In this document: positions 17,522 to 26,840 of the stretch, piece after piece | Position numbering within the stretch: position 1 is the first letter of the stretch | Layout: each line of letters begins with the position of its first letter | NCBI GenBank assembly: GCA_017942005.1 | Contig: JAGAVJ010000027.1 | Coordinates: 62,001-126,000, forward strand | Direction: 5' to 3' | Length of the DNA stretch: 64,000 nt | DNA from: Clostridia bacterium | GTDB taxonomy: Bacteria; Bacillota; Clostridia; Oscillospirales; CAG-272 | Notes under the pieces: generated by a model | What the model was told of the DNA's origin: nothing | The model's input: the letters and a program-made list of their open reading frames with translations, nothing else | The model's database searches: none | Translations under genes and position numbers: made by a program

Positions 17522-18673
17522 ATGGGCACTCCAATGATGCAAAAACAATCCATCGTGACAGCCATATCCGCTGCCGCTCTGCTCTTTGCTGCTCCGGTTT
17601 TGTCATCCTGCTCAGCCGATCATACTCCGCCTGTCATGCTTTATGAAAAAACAGAAGTCACAGAAGCCATGTACACCTATTGGATGTCCGGTTATAAAAG
17701 CTATTTCCTGTCTTTACTTGGCGGCGAAGATACGGAAGAATTTTTAAATACCGTCATTCAGATTCCCAATGCCGCAGGCGGCAGCGATTCTATTTCCGTT
17801 GCCGATTATCTCTCTGATAGAATTGAGGAAATCATCGAGAACAACTGCATCAGCCTGCATTTGTTTGATGCATATGGACTGGAGCTGCCGGCTTCCACCG
17901 TTTCTGCGGTCAATGAAGCTGTCGCAAGTGAAATTGAAAACGCCGGCGGACGAAAAGCACTCAACCAAACACTTTCTCAAATTTGTTTAAACGCCGATTC
18001 CCTGCGTGAGATGTATCTCTGCGACGAAAAAATCAGCTATGTGTATGATTATCTGTATGGAAACACCACGCTTGGAACGACCGGTGCAGAACCGATTTCC
18101 ACCGAACAGTACAATGATTATTACGAAAAAAATTATGTCTGTGTCCGCCACATTTACATCCGTACTGCGGACAAGAATGTGCTTGATGAAAACGGCGATG
18201 TACAATATGAAAGCGACGGAAGCGTCGTTACGGCAGCGTTAACAGAAGAAGAGGCTGCACAGAAATTCGCGCTGTGTGACGAATTGATGGCGCGTCTGGA
18301 CGCCGGTGAAGACTTTATCACGCTGGAAAACGAATACAGTGAGGATTCCGGACGGTATACGCTGAAAAACGGTTACATCGTATCTCGCTCTACCCCGCTG
18401 CCGGACGAATTTGTCAATCAGGCGTTTGACATGGAAATCGGTGAAATTGCACGTGTTGACGCATCCTATGCCACCCACATTATGCTGCGTACAGAACTGC
18501 CGGAAAACGGCTGGGCTGACGCCAACTACGAAACCATGATGGGCAATTTTAAGGAATTGGTCAAGTCTGAGGTTTATGCCGAAAAAATCGCCCCCATGAT
18601 CGAAAAAATTTCCGTCGACGAAGACCTGGCAAAAAAGCACGATATCTATAACACACCGATTTCATCGTACTGA
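17522..18673 (+). CDS. PpiC/PrsA-like peptidyl-prolyl isomerase lipoprotein
   Basis: 383 residues, exported foldase acting outside the membrane. It has a lipoprotein signal (AAALLFAAPVLSSC, cysteine near residue 30). A SurA-N/PrsA-type helical region follows (residues 40-190), then a parvulin-like domain: CVRHIYIRT near 205, EDFITLENEYSEDSG near 265, and PDEFVNQAFDMEIGEIARV. A loop rich in Asp/Glu/Ser (DENGDVQYESDGS) replaces the usual tight turn after the first strand. It shares a transcript with typA. The start at 17522 is reached only across a hairpin; the later ATG pair (17534, 17537) has no Shine-Dalgarno site. Confidence 0.85.
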   Translation: MGTPMMQKQSIVTAISAAALLFAAPVLSSCSADHTPPVMLYEKTEVTEAMYTYWMSGYKSYFLSLLGGEDTEEFLNTVIQIPNAAGGSDSISVADYLSDRIEEIIENNCISLHLFDAYGLELPASTVSAVNEAVASEIENAGGRKALNQTLSQICLNADSLREMYLCDEKISYVYDYLYGNTTLGTTGAEPISTEQYNDYYEKNYVCVRHIYIRTADKNVLDENGDVQYESDGSVVTAALTEEEAAQKFALCDELMARLDAGEDFITLENEYSEDSGRYTLKNGYIVSRSTPLPDEFVNQAFDMEIGEIARVDASYATHIMLRTELPENGWADANYETMMGNFKELVKSEVYAEKIAPMIEKISVDEDLAKKHDIYNTPISSY

Positions 18674-18941
18674 AGGTGGGGTACGCCAAAGGGACTTTTT
18701 GAAAAAAGTCCCTTTGGCATCCCCAAAAACTTTTGGGATGAAATTTTTTATTAAAAACTGTATAATAAAAGGTTCGCGTATTGTAATATGCGAACCTTTT
18801 ATATATGCCAAAATATTTTTGGAGCTAAACTTCCATTCCTATTTAGGGGTTCATGCGAAAAACACCCCATCTGAAAAGCTTTTGAGGGTTTTCAAGGGAA
18901 CTTTTCTCGAAAAGTTCCCTTGAGCGCATCCCCTATACACT
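18674..18941. repeat. two-hairpin interspersed element, copy 3
   Basis: Left hairpin GCCAAAGGGACTTTTT/AAAAAGTCCCTTTGGC is followed by CCCCAAAAACTTTT. A perfect 13-bp hairpin ATAAAAGGTTCGC/GCGAACCTTTTAT lies in the centre (about 18769-18804). The right arm has TTTTGAGGG and the hairpin TCAAGGGAACTTTTC/GAAAAGTTCCCTTGA. It separates the convergent PpiC-like and leuB genes and should terminate both. ACGTGAG-type ends are not evident. Confidence 0.75.
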
Positions 18942-20012
18942 TCAAATACGTTCTGTGACAAGATCACCCATATCGGAGCAGGTCACCTTTGTGCATCCTT
19001 CCTGCATAATGTCGCCGGTACGGTAGCCTGCATCCAGCACCAGATTGACTGCATTTTCGATGGCATCGGCTTCTGCTGCCATGTCAAAGGAATAGCGCAG
19101 CATCATTGCAGCAGACAGGATCGTGCCAAGCGGATTGGCAATGTTCATGCCTGCAATGTCCGGTGCAGAACCGTGAATCGGTTCATACATGCCAAGCGTT
19201 CCCTCGGAAAGGGACGCAGACGGCATCATACCGATGGAGCCGGTCAGCATCGATGCTTCATCTGAGAGGATATCGCCGAACATATTCTCCGTCACAAGGA
19301 CGTCAAACTGTGTCGGATTCTTAATCAGCTGCATTGCGGTATTGTCAACCAGAATATCCGTGCAGGTCACTTCCGGATATTCTTCTGCCAAACGATGCAT
19401 GGTCTTTCTCCACAGGCGGGAGGTGTCAAGGACGTTTGCCTTGTCTACCGATGCAAGACGTTTGCCGCGCTTCATTGCCGTTTCAAAGGCAACTCTTCCA
19501 ATACGTTCAATTTCATGCTCAGAATACGGCATGATATCAGTCGCTACCAGCTCGCCGTTGACCTCCTCGGTCTTCTTCGGTCCAAAGTAAACGCCGCCGG
19601 TCAACTCACGTACAATCAAAAGATCGATACCGCCGCCAACGATTTCTTTTTTCAGCGGTGAAGAGTCTGCAAGCTGCGGAAACAGCTTGGTTGGACGCAG
19701 ATTGGCAAACAGTCCGAGTTCCTTGCGGACAGCAAGCAGCGCCTTTTCCGGACGGATATTCGGCGGGCAGCTGTCCCACTTCGGTCCGCCGACAGCGCCC
19801 AGCAGCACACTGTCGGACGCCTTGCATTTTGCCATACCTTCTTCTGTGATCGGGACACCGTATTTATCAATAGAGCATCCGCCAATATCGACATAGGTAT
19901 AATGGAACGTATGACCGTATTTTTCGCAGACGCGATCCATGACCTTGATGGCTTCTGCAACAATTTCCGGTCCGATACCGTCGCCGGAAAGCACCGTGAT
20001 ATTCTTATTCAT
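18942..20012 (-). CDS. leuB: 3-isopropylmalate dehydrogenase
   Basis: Oxidises and decarboxylates 3-isopropylmalate to 2-ketoisocaproate with NAD+, third enzyme of leucine synthesis. 356 residues, normal length. Signatures: [12 protein letters not shown] at residue 10, [11 protein letters not shown] near 140, [13 protein letters not shown] near 190 (catalytic lysine), the metal-binding aspartates in [10 protein letters not shown] near 245, and the NAD site HGSAPDIAG near 280. GAAGG precedes the ATG. It is last in leuACDB and starts right after the leuD stop. Confidence 0.98.
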   Translation of the reverse strand: MNKNITVLSGDGIGPEIVAEAIKVMDRVCEKYGHTFHYTYVDIGGCSIDKYGVPITEEGMAKCKASDSVLLGAVGGPKWDSCPPNIRPEKALLAVRKELGLFANLRPTKLFPQLADSSPLKKEIVGGGIDLLIVRELTGGVYFGPKKTEEVNGELVATDIMPYSEHEIERIGRVAFETAMKRGKRLASVDKANVLDTSRLWRKTMHRLAEEYPEVTCTDILVDNTAMQLIKNPTQFDVLVTENMFGDILSDEASMLTGSIGMMPSASLSEGTLGMYEPIHGSAPDIAGMNIANPLGTILSAAMMLRYSFDMAAEADAIENAVNLVLDAGYRTGDIMQEGCTKVTCSDMGDLVTERI

Positions 20013-20501
20013 TTAATTACCTTCTTTCAAAGAAGCAAGCAGTCCGCCTTTTTTAATGATGTTCTGAATGAACGGCGGGAACGGCTGTGCCTGATAGGTC
20101 TTGTTTGTGGTATGATCGGTAATCAAACCGGTGTCAAAATCAACGGAGACGTGATCGCCTGCCTGGATTTCCTCCGCTGCTGCTTCGCATTCCAGAATCG
20201 GAAGTCCGATATTGATGGCATTGCGGTAGAAAATCCGCGCAAAGCTCTTTGCAATGACGCAACCGGTTTTGCAGGTCTTAATGACCAGCGGCGCATGTTC
20301 ACGGGAAGAACCGCAGCCGAAATTCCAGCCTGCGACCATAATATCCCCCGCCTGCACGTTTTTCACGAATTCTGTGTCAATGTCCTCCATGCAGTGCAGC
20401 GCCAGTTCTTCGGCGTTGGATGTATTCAGATAACGTGCAGGAATGATGACATCCGTATCCACGTTGTCCGGATATTTAAAAACTTTTCCCTGTGTATTCA
20501 T
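20013..20501 (-). CDS. leuD: 3-isopropylmalate dehydratase small subunit
   Basis: Small subunit of isopropylmalate isomerase, the partner of LeuC. 162 residues, the short form. Motifs: [16 protein letters not shown] near residue 10, [17 protein letters not shown] near 60 and [12 protein letters not shown] near 95. AGGAGG lies 8 nt before the ATG; leuC ends 13 bp upstream. Confidence 0.97.
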   Translation of the reverse strand: MNTQGKVFKYPDNVDTDVIIPARYLNTSNAEELALHCMEDIDTEFVKNVQAGDIMVAGWNFGCGSSREHAPLVIKTCKTGCVIAKSFARIFYRNAINIGLPILECEAAAEEIQAGDHVSVDFDTGLITDHTTNKTYQAQPFPPFIQNIIKKGGLLASLKEGN

Positions 20502-20514
20502 TGTCGCAGCCTCC

Positions 20515-21768
20515 TCAGTTCGGATTGGTAATGAAGCCGGTCAAAGCGCTTGCTGCTGCGGTTGCCGGGCTTGCCAGATAGACTTCACTGTTGACATGTC
20601 CCATTCTGCCGACGAAATTGCGGTTGGTCGTTGCAATGCAGCGCTCCCCTGCGGCAAGAATGCCCATATAGCCGCCCAGACACGGACCGCAGGTCGGTGT
20701 GGAAACAACGGCGCCAGCATCAATGAATGCCGTGATATACCCGCGCTCCACACATTCACGGTAAATCTGCATGGTTGCAGGAATGATGATGCAGCGGACA
20801 CCATCAGCAACCTTTTTGCCTGCCAACGTGCGGTATGCGACTTCCATATCTTCCATTCTGCCATTGGTACAGCTGCCGATGACCACCTGATCGATTTTAA
20901 TATCAGCCAGCTCCTTGGCAGGATGTGTGTTTTCCGGCAGATGCGGACATGCAACAGTCGGAACAATTTCAGAAAGGTTGATTTCAATGGTGCGTTCGTA
21001 TTCTGCATCGGCATCAGCGGCATATACAACCGGCTTGCGTTCACAGCGGCCCGCCATATATGCTTCGGTCACTGCGTCCACCGGGAAAATGCCATTCTTT
21101 GCGCCGGCCTCAATCGCCATATTGCAGATGCACAGACGGTCATCCATGGAAAGGCTTTGTACACCCTCTCCTGTGAACTCCATGCTCTTGTACAGTGCGC
21201 CATCGACACCAATCATACCGATAATGGTCAAAATGACGTCCTTTCCAGAGCAATTGTCGGGAAGCTTTCCGGAAAGTACAAATTGAATTGCGGACGGTAC
21301 CTTAAACCATGCCATGCCGGTTGCCATGCCGGCTGCCATATCGGTAGAGCCGACACCGGTTGAAAATGCACCGAGTGCACCGTAGGTACAGGTGTGGCTG
21401 TCCGCACCGATGATACAGTCACCGGCAGTCACCACGCCTTGTTCCGGCAGAAGTGCATGTTCAATTCCCATTTTGCCGACATCATAAAAATGACTGACAC
21501 AGTGTGCGCAGGCAAATTCTCTGCACTGTTTGGACTGTTCTGCTGCTTTGATATCCTTGTTCGGAACAAAGTGGTCAAGCACAATTGCGACGCGGTCGCG
21601 GTCAAATACCTGATCAAATCCGGCTTTTTTAAATTCATTCACAGCGACCGGCGTTGTGATATCATTGCCCAGCACCATATCCAGCTTTGCATTGATCAGC
21701 TGTCCGGCCTCCACGGATGGAAGTCCTGCATGTGCGGCAAGAATCTTTTGAGTCATCGTCATACCCAT
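20515..21768 (-). CDS. leuC: 3-isopropylmalate dehydratase large subunit
   Basis: Aconitase-family [4Fe-4S] enzyme that isomerises 2- to 3-isopropylmalate. 417 residues, the shorter archaeal/clostridial (homoaconitase-like) form rather than the 466-residue enterobacterial one. Cluster ligands lie in VIGSCTNGR near 295 and PTCGPCLGG near 355; [15 protein letters not shown] is the active-site segment. The first of three in-frame ATGs (21768, 21762, 21756) is annotated; the true one is uncertain. leuA ends 3 bp upstream. Confidence 0.96.
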   Translation of the reverse strand: MGMTMTQKILAAHAGLPSVEAGQLINAKLDMVLGNDITTPVAVNEFKKAGFDQVFDRDRVAIVLDHFVPNKDIKAAEQSKQCREFACAHCVSHFYDVGKMGIEHALLPEQGVVTAGDCIIGADSHTCTYGALGAFSTGVGSTDMAAGMATGMAWFKVPSAIQFVLSGKLPDNCSGKDVILTIIGMIGVDGALYKSMEFTGEGVQSLSMDDRLCICNMAIEAGAKNGIFPVDAVTEAYMAGRCERKPVVYAADADAEYERTIEINLSEIVPTVACPHLPENTHPAKELADIKIDQVVIGSCTNGRMEDMEVAYRTLAGKKVADGVRCIIIPATMQIYRECVERGYITAFIDAGAVVSTPTCGPCLGGYMGILAAGERCIATTNRNFVGRMGHVNSEVYLASPATAAASALTGFITNPN

Positions 21769-21771
21769 ACT

Positions 21772-23451
21772 TTATTTGCCCTCTTTTTCTTTATAATCAA
21801 TGGAGCGGTTGATGGCGGAGAACAGCGCGTTGACAGACGATGCAATGATATCGTCGTGGATGCCGGCGCCCCAAATCTTCTTTCCATCCTCCATGGTAAT
21901 GCTGACATAGGTAATTGCCTGAGAAGAAGACCCCTGTGTCAGTGCGTGTTCTTCATAGGTAAGATCAAAGAAACGGATGCCGAGATGCTGCTTGACCGCA
22001 TTGCTGACCGCGTCCAGACGACCGTTGCCGACAGCGGTCAGTTCCTTGGTTTCCCCGTTGATTTCAACGGTCAAATTGACATGAATGTCCGGGGTGCGGA
22101 CAAAGTGATAGTCCACAAGCTTGATATGTGTGTTGATGTTGACATATGTATCGGTAAAGACAGCAAGCACCTGTTCCGGAGAAAGCTCTGCATGCGCATG
22201 ATCGGATACGCTCTTGACCGTATATCCGACATCCTCACGCATTTTCTGCGGAAGAACATAACCGAAATTGCGTTCCAAAAGATATCCGATACCGCCTTTG
22301 CCGGATTGAGAATTGATGCGGATGACATCTGTTTCGTAGACACGTCCGACGTCGTTTGGATCAATCGGCAGATACGGTACGGTCCAGGTGTCGCACGCCT
22401 TTTCTTCTCTCCACTTCATACCCTTTGCAATGGCATCCTGATGCGAACCGGAGAATGCGGCAAAGACCAGCTTGCCTGCATACGGCTGACGGTCATACAC
22501 CTGCATTCTGGTGACACGCTCATACAGCTCTGCAATTGCCGGCATATTGGTAAAGTCAAGTCCAGGTTCCACACCCTGTGCATACATGTTCATACCCAGT
22601 GTGACAATGTCAACGTTGCCGGTACGCTCGCCGTTGCCGAACAGAGTTCCCTCAATACGGTCCGCGCCTGCAAGAATTCCAAGCTCCGAATCCGCAACTG
22701 CACAGCCGCGGTCATTATGCGGGTGCAGAGAAACCACGACGTTTTCGCGGTACTTTAAATTGTCGCACATATATTCCACCTGGTCGGCGTATACGTGGGG
22801 AGATGAAAGCTCCACGGTCACAGGAATATTGATAATTGCCTTGCGGTCTGCACTCGGCTTCCAGATATCCAGCACCGCATTGCAGATTTCCAGTGCAAAT
22901 TCCGGTTCGGTTCCGGTAAAGGATTCCGGAGAATATTCATAGCGATAGTGGACGCCCATTTCCTTGGCGATTTTTTCAAACAATTCCGCACCGTCGGTGG
23001 CAATTTTGATAATTTCTTCTTTGGATTTACGGAAAACCTGCTCACGCTGTGCAAGCGATGTGGAATTGTACAGGTGAACGATGGCATTTTTACAGCCGCG
23101 CAGCGATTCAAAGGTTTTGCGGATGATATGCTCACGGCTCTGGGTCAAAACCTGCACCGTAACATCGTCCGGAATCATATTGCGGTCGATTAACGTCCGC
23201 AAAAAGGTATATTCGGTTTCGGATGCAGCGGGAAATCCAACCTCGATTTCCTTGAAGCCGACCTTGACCAGCAATTCAAAAAATTCGAGCTTTTCCTCCA
23301 GACTCATCGGGATGATCAGGGATTGGTTTCCGTCACGAAGGTCGACAGAACACCATACAGGCGCTTTGTCAACGTAGGTTTTGTTTACCCATTTCCGTGT
23401 CGGATGCGCAACCGGAAAGAATTGGCGAGTATATTTATTGGTGTTGATCAT
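21772..23451 (-). CDS. leuA: 2-isopropylmalate synthase
   Basis: Condenses acetyl-CoA with 2-ketoisovalerate, the first committed step of leucine synthesis. 559 residues, the long (type 2) class. The TIM-barrel metal site starts with WCSVDLRDGNQSL near residue 35; LHPHNDRGCAVADSELG near 245 and GTLFGNGERTGNVD follow. The regulatory LeuA dimer domain occupies the last 130 residues and is the usual site of leucine feedback. The ATG at 23451 follows AGAAGGAGCTGACTTT; the ORF extends upstream to 23487 without support. It heads leuACDB, after a 292-bp gap with hairpins. Confidence 0.97.
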   Translation of the reverse strand: MINTNKYTRQFFPVAHPTRKWVNKTYVDKAPVWCSVDLRDGNQSLIIPMSLEEKLEFFELLVKVGFKEIEVGFPAASETEYTFLRTLIDRNMIPDDVTVQVLTQSREHIIRKTFESLRGCKNAIVHLYNSTSLAQREQVFRKSKEEIIKIATDGAELFEKIAKEMGVHYRYEYSPESFTGTEPEFALEICNAVLDIWKPSADRKAIINIPVTVELSSPHVYADQVEYMCDNLKYRENVVVSLHPHNDRGCAVADSELGILAGADRIEGTLFGNGERTGNVDIVTLGMNMYAQGVEPGLDFTNMPAIAELYERVTRMQVYDRQPYAGKLVFAAFSGSHQDAIAKGMKWREEKACDTWTVPYLPIDPNDVGRVYETDVIRINSQSGKGGIGYLLERNFGYVLPQKMREDVGYTVKSVSDHAHAELSPEQVLAVFTDTYVNINTHIKLVDYHFVRTPDIHVNLTVEINGETKELTAVGNGRLDAVSNAVKQHLGIRFFDLTYEEHALTQGSSSQAITYVSITMEDGKKIWGAGIHDDIIASSVNALFSAINRSIDYKEKEGK

Positions 23452-23489
23452 AAAGTCAGCTCCTTCTTCTATCAAATGTTCAGGCAAGT

Positions 23490-23597
23490 AAAAGCCTGTG
23501 TTTTATTCTCAGTATTCACGATAGGCAAAACGGCACCAAAACAGATGCGCGGCGATAATACAGCGATTCCCTCGCATCACGTCTGATACAGGCTTTT
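23490..23597 (-). ncRNA. unclassified structured leader upstream of leuA
   Basis: AAAAGCCTGT (23490-23499) and ACAGGCTTTT (23588-23597) are perfectly complementary and enclose 88 nt, inside which GATGCG/CGCATC and GCGA/TCGC stems can form. It ends about 40 nt before the leuA start. I see no T-box sequence or U-run terminator in it, so a regulatory role is inference only. Confidence 0.45.
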
Positions 23598-23606
23598 GCG
23601 TTCAAT

Positions 23607-23726
23607 AAGGGGCAACGCCCCGTCATTCAACAAGCGACCTGGGGCATTTGCCCCTTAGAATTTCCGTAGGGGATTTTTATCCCCTACGGAAAGACTGAGA
23701 TGGAACCCGCCGCCTATAAGAGGCGG
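23607..23726. repeat. cluster of nested hairpins upstream of leuA
   Basis: GGGGC/GCCCC with loop AAC (23609-23621) and GGGGC/GCCCC with loop ATTT (23641-23654) can instead pair with each other through AAGGGGCAA (23607-23615) and TTGCCCCTT (23648-23656). A perfect 14-bp stem TTTCCGTAGGGGAT/ATCCCCTACGGAAA with loop TTTT follows (23661-23692), then CCGCCT/AGGCGG (23710-23726). The first part, ATAAGGGGC...GCCCCGTCATTCAAC, recurs near 54113. Confidence 0.85.
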
Positions 23727-23743
23727 GGGATATCATGTCGCGG

Positions 23744-24118
23744 TTATACGACAGCAATGACTTCCACTTCTACCAATGCACCGCGGGGCAGATCCTTCAC
23801 AGCAACACAGCTGCGTGCCGGGGCAGAAGTAATATAGTTTGCATATACCGCATTGAAAGCTGCAAAATCCGCGATATCAGCCAAAAAGCATGTGGTCTTG
23901 ACAACGTGATCGAAATCCGCTCCGGCGGCACAAAGAACGGCAGCAAGATTTTTCATTACCTGCTCTGTCTGCGCCTTGATCTCGGTACCGACGATGGCGC
24001 CGGTTTCAGGATCCAGCGGAATCTGACCGGAGGTATAAATCATATTCCCCGCCTTGATCGCCTGTGAATACGGACCGATGGCTGCGGGTGCATTTGCAGT
24101 GGAAATTTTTTCTGACAT
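23744..24118 (-). CDS. ridA: RidA family 2-iminobutanoate/2-iminopropanoate deaminase
   Basis: Hydrolyses the reactive enamine/imine released by PLP enzymes such as threonine dehydratase, protecting other enzymes. 124 residues, normal length. Family signatures are IGPYSQAIKAGNMIYTSGQI near residue 13 and the C-terminal APARSCVAVKDLP, whose Arg is the catalytic residue. The ATG at 24118 follows GAGAGGGGA. It lies directly downstream of ilvA, the enzyme whose product it clears, which supports the assignment. Confidence 0.95.
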   Translation of the reverse strand: MSEKISTANAPAAIGPYSQAIKAGNMIYTSGQIPLDPETGAIVGTEIKAQTEQVMKNLAAVLCAAGADFDHVVKTTCFLADIADFAAFNAVYANYITSAPARSCVAVKDLPRGALVEVEVIAVV

Positions 24119-24230
24119 GGAAATTCCCCTCTCAGGTTCATGTGATATTTTATTTTTAATGAAATTCACTCCATACGAAAATTCAGGAATAAAACTTCCT
24201 TATCTGAAGATATCCTTTTTCAGATTAGAT
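24119..24230. other. ilvA-ridA spacer with small hairpin
   Basis: ATCTGAA/TTCAGAT (about 24204-24226) forms a 7-bp stem with a T-rich side. It could be a weak terminator after ilvA; nothing else is seen. Confidence 0.4.
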
Positions 24231-25433
24231 TTATTCCACGATTTTCAGACCGGACGCACGGAGGGATGCCTTGATCTGTTCGATGTGGGCGAAATTCTTT
24301 GTTTCCAGAACCACACGCAGAAAACAACCGTTGACATCCATGCCTTCTCCGGCATGTTCGTGGTGTACAGATGTGACATTGCCGCCATTCTCTGCGATGA
24401 TGGAAGCAACCTTCTCAAGCTGACCAGGTTTATCGACAAGCTCCAGCGTCAGCTGACAGCTGCGTCCGGACATCAGAAGACCGCGCGTAATGACGCGGGA
24501 CAGAATGGTTACATCAATATTGCCGCCGGAAAGCAGACATACCGTCTTCTTTCCTTCCAGATCAAGCTTATTGAACATGGCAGCTGCGACCGATACCGCA
24601 CCGGCGCCTTCTGTGACCAGCTTATGCTGTTCCATTAATGTCAAAATAGCAGCGGAAATTTCATCGTCTGTGACAGTCACGATATCATCTACATATTTTG
24701 CGCAAAGATCGTAGGTCAGGGAACCCGGCTGTTTGACTGCGATACCATCTGCAATGGTCTTAACCGAATTCAGTGTTTCGATCTGTGCATCATGGATGGA
24801 ATTGAGCATGGACGGTGCGCCGGATGCCTGTACACCGTAGACTTTGATCTTCGGATTCAGATTTTTGATGGTATAAGCGATACCGGAAATCAATCCGCCG
24901 CCGCCGATGGGAACAATGACAGCATCCATATCAGGAATCTGTTCTGTCAGTTCAATGGCAATTGTTCCCTGACCTGCAATGACATCGGGATCGTCAAACG
25001 GATGAATGAAGGTATAGCCTTCCTCGTCACGCAACTGAAGTGCCTTTGCATAGGCGTCATCATAAACGCCGTCCACAAGGCAAATCTCCGCACCGTAACT
25101 TCTTGTCGCTTCCACCTTGGAAATCGGTGCGCCGTCCGGAAGACAGATCACCGCTTTGATTCCGTTTTTCTGTGCGGCAAGCGCCACACCCTGCGCATGG
25201 TTTCCGGCAGAGCACGCGATGACACCGCGCGCTTTTTCTTCTTCTGAAAGCTGGGACATCTTATAATAAGCGCCGCGCACCTTAAAGGAACCGGTTACCT
25301 GCAAATTTTCTGTTTTCAGATACAAATCATATCCCGGGCGGATTTTCGGAGCCGGAAGCACATCCGTCTGCCGCACAACGTTGCGAAGGACATAACTTGC
25401 TTTGTATACATTATCAAGTGTTAGTTCATTCAT
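24231..25433 (-). CDS. ilvA: threonine ammonia-lyase
   Basis: PLP enzyme converting threonine to 2-ketobutyrate, the entry to isoleucine. 400 residues: catalytic domain to about 320 with the PLP lysine in GSFKVRGAYY near residue 52, SAGNHAQGVA near 75, and the phosphate-binding loop PIGGGGLISG near 175. One ACT-like domain follows (CQLTLELVDKPGQLEKV near 330). This is the shorter form with a single regulatory domain. The ATG at 25433 is preferred over the open frame to 25475, which lies inside a hairpin; the Shine-Dalgarno site is weak. Confidence 0.95.
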   Translation of the reverse strand: MNELTLDNVYKASYVLRNVVRQTDVLPAPKIRPGYDLYLKTENLQVTGSFKVRGAYYKMSQLSEEEKARGVIACSAGNHAQGVALAAQKNGIKAVICLPDGAPISKVEATRSYGAEICLVDGVYDDAYAKALQLRDEEGYTFIHPFDDPDVIAGQGTIAIELTEQIPDMDAVIVPIGGGGLISGIAYTIKNLNPKIKVYGVQASGAPSMLNSIHDAQIETLNSVKTIADGIAVKQPGSLTYDLCAKYVDDIVTVTDDEISAAILTLMEQHKLVTEGAGAVSVAAAMFNKLDLEGKKTVCLLSGGNIDVTILSRVITRGLLMSGRSCQLTLELVDKPGQLEKVASIIAENGGNVTSVHHEHAGEGMDVNGCFLRVVLETKNFAHIEQIKASLRASGLKIVE

Positions 25434-25571
25434 TTTATATAACCATCGGGCTGTCGCATTCACATCGCACCACACGACTGTCGGCGGACAACAGCCCGGA
25501 CATCTTGCTTTTCGTTATATGTACCGTCATACATACAAGGTTTTTTATTTTATATTGATGTTTTTCAATGA
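25434..25571. other. leader of ilvA with GGGCTGT/ACAGCCC hairpin
   Basis: GGGCTGT (25451-25457) pairs with ACAGCCC (about 25492-25498) around 34 nt, ending 17 nt before the ilvA start on the minus strand. No promoter is clear, so ilvA probably depends on upstream transcription. Confidence 0.4.
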
Positions 25572-26822
25572 TTACAGTAAGCTGTTGATAAACTGCTCTG
25601 CTGCGCGCGGAGAACGGCTGCCTTTTGCAAGCGCAAACGCTTCTGCCTTGACATCCAACTCCGCATATGGCACATCCACGCCATGCTTTTCTGCCAGCTT
25701 GTGGATAATCTCCAGATACAGCGCCTTGTTGGGCTTGGAGAAATACACCGTCAAACCAAACCGATCGGACAGGGACATCAGCTCCTGTACGGTATCGCTG
25801 TGATGCACATCGTCTGCACCTGCACGGTCCGAGAAATTCTCTTTCACAATATGACGGCGATTGCTCGTCGCATAAATCACCGCGTTGTTCGCTTTGGCCG
25901 ATGCAGAACCTTCCAGCGCCGCCTTCAGCATACTAAAGCAGTCGTCATTTTTATTAAACGACAAATCGTCGATGAAGATGATAAACTTCAACGGATTTTC
26001 GGAAATTCTTCCCATCACGGAAGACAACGAAAACAACTGATCCTTGCGCAGCTCAATCAAGCGTACACCCTGGTCTGCAAAATAATTGGCACATGCCTTG
26101 ACCGTTGACGATTTTCCGGTTCCGGCATCGCCAAAAGGCAGAACATTGGCGGCAGGTTTCCCTTCTACCAGTGCACGTGTATTGTCAAAGACCTGACGCC
26201 GCTCTTCTTCATATCCGACAAAGCGTTCCACTTCAATTTCGTCAGCCGCTTCCACTGGAACAATTTCTTCTCCTGCAACACGGAACATCTTCGCCTGTGC
26301 GAAAATCCCGTATCCGTATTGACCGATGCAGGCAAGACGTTTCTCATAGGCTGCGGTAAAATCAACCGGTGTATTCTCAAATACTGGGATATATGCAATG
26401 TCGCTGCACGCGCTTGCGTCGCACACATTTGCAGTGCACGTACTTGCATCACAGGTATTTTCATCCGCCGAAATCAAATCCTCCGTCGTCAAACGGGTAA
26501 GGCGTGAAAAGAGTGCAAGCTCCGCCAAAGCATTTTTTTTCAAAGAAGCCGATAAGGGCTTCTTTTTCGCAGTGCCGATCACATACGGATTTTCATCGGT
26601 ATATACCGCACGGCGGAGAAATACGGAAAAATTGGTGTCATCTTCTGCAAGCGATGCCACAAATGCACCATAATCCGACATCCGCTGATAGGCAGGACCG
26701 TTTCCGTTCAGATATGCAAGCAGCGCCTGCATCGGTGCGTGACGGAGCACACCGCGGAACACAGTCAAAGCAGACAAGGCACAGCCGAGCTGCCTGCGTT
26801 CTAAATCATTCATCATAATCAT
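25572..26822 (-). CDS. DUF815-type AAA ATPase with a Cys-rich insert
   Basis: 416 residues. The C-terminal half (from about 185) is a DUF815 P-loop ATPase with Walker A GDAGTGKSST, Walker B FIIFIDDLSF and RSPRAAEQFINSLL at the end. The N-terminal 110 residues are helical. Between them lies a low-complexity stretch with repeated CDAS and CTA units (DENTCDASTCTANVCDASAC), five cysteines in about 20 residues. The function of DUF815 proteins is not established. It starts 18 bp after ilvD, with no Shine-Dalgarno site, and separates ilvD from ilvA, an unexpected position within the amino-acid cluster. Confidence 0.82.
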   Translation of the reverse strand: MIMMNDLERRQLGCALSALTVFRGVLRHAPMQALLAYLNGNGPAYQRMSDYGAFVASLAEDDTNFSVFLRRAVYTDENPYVIGTAKKKPLSASLKKNALAELALFSRLTRLTTEDLISADENTCDASTCTANVCDASACSDIAYIPVFENTPVDFTAAYEKRLACIGQYGYGIFAQAKMFRVAGEEIVPVEAADEIEVERFVGYEEERRQVFDNTRALVEGKPAANVLPFGDAGTGKSSTVKACANYFADQGVRLIELRKDQLFSLSSVMGRISENPLKFIIFIDDLSFNKNDDCFSMLKAALEGSASAKANNAVIYATSNRRHIVKENFSDRAGADDVHHSDTVQELMSLSDRFGLTVYFSKPNKALYLEIIHKLAEKHGVDVPYAELDVKAEAFALAKGSRSPRAAEQFINSLL

Positions 26823-26840
26823 TCATTTTCTATTCAGACA

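Noticed and set aside
21394..22758. 454-codon plus-strand frame over leuC/leuA
   Set aside because: Antisense shadow of two well-supported enzymes, without Shine-Dalgarno site or domain.
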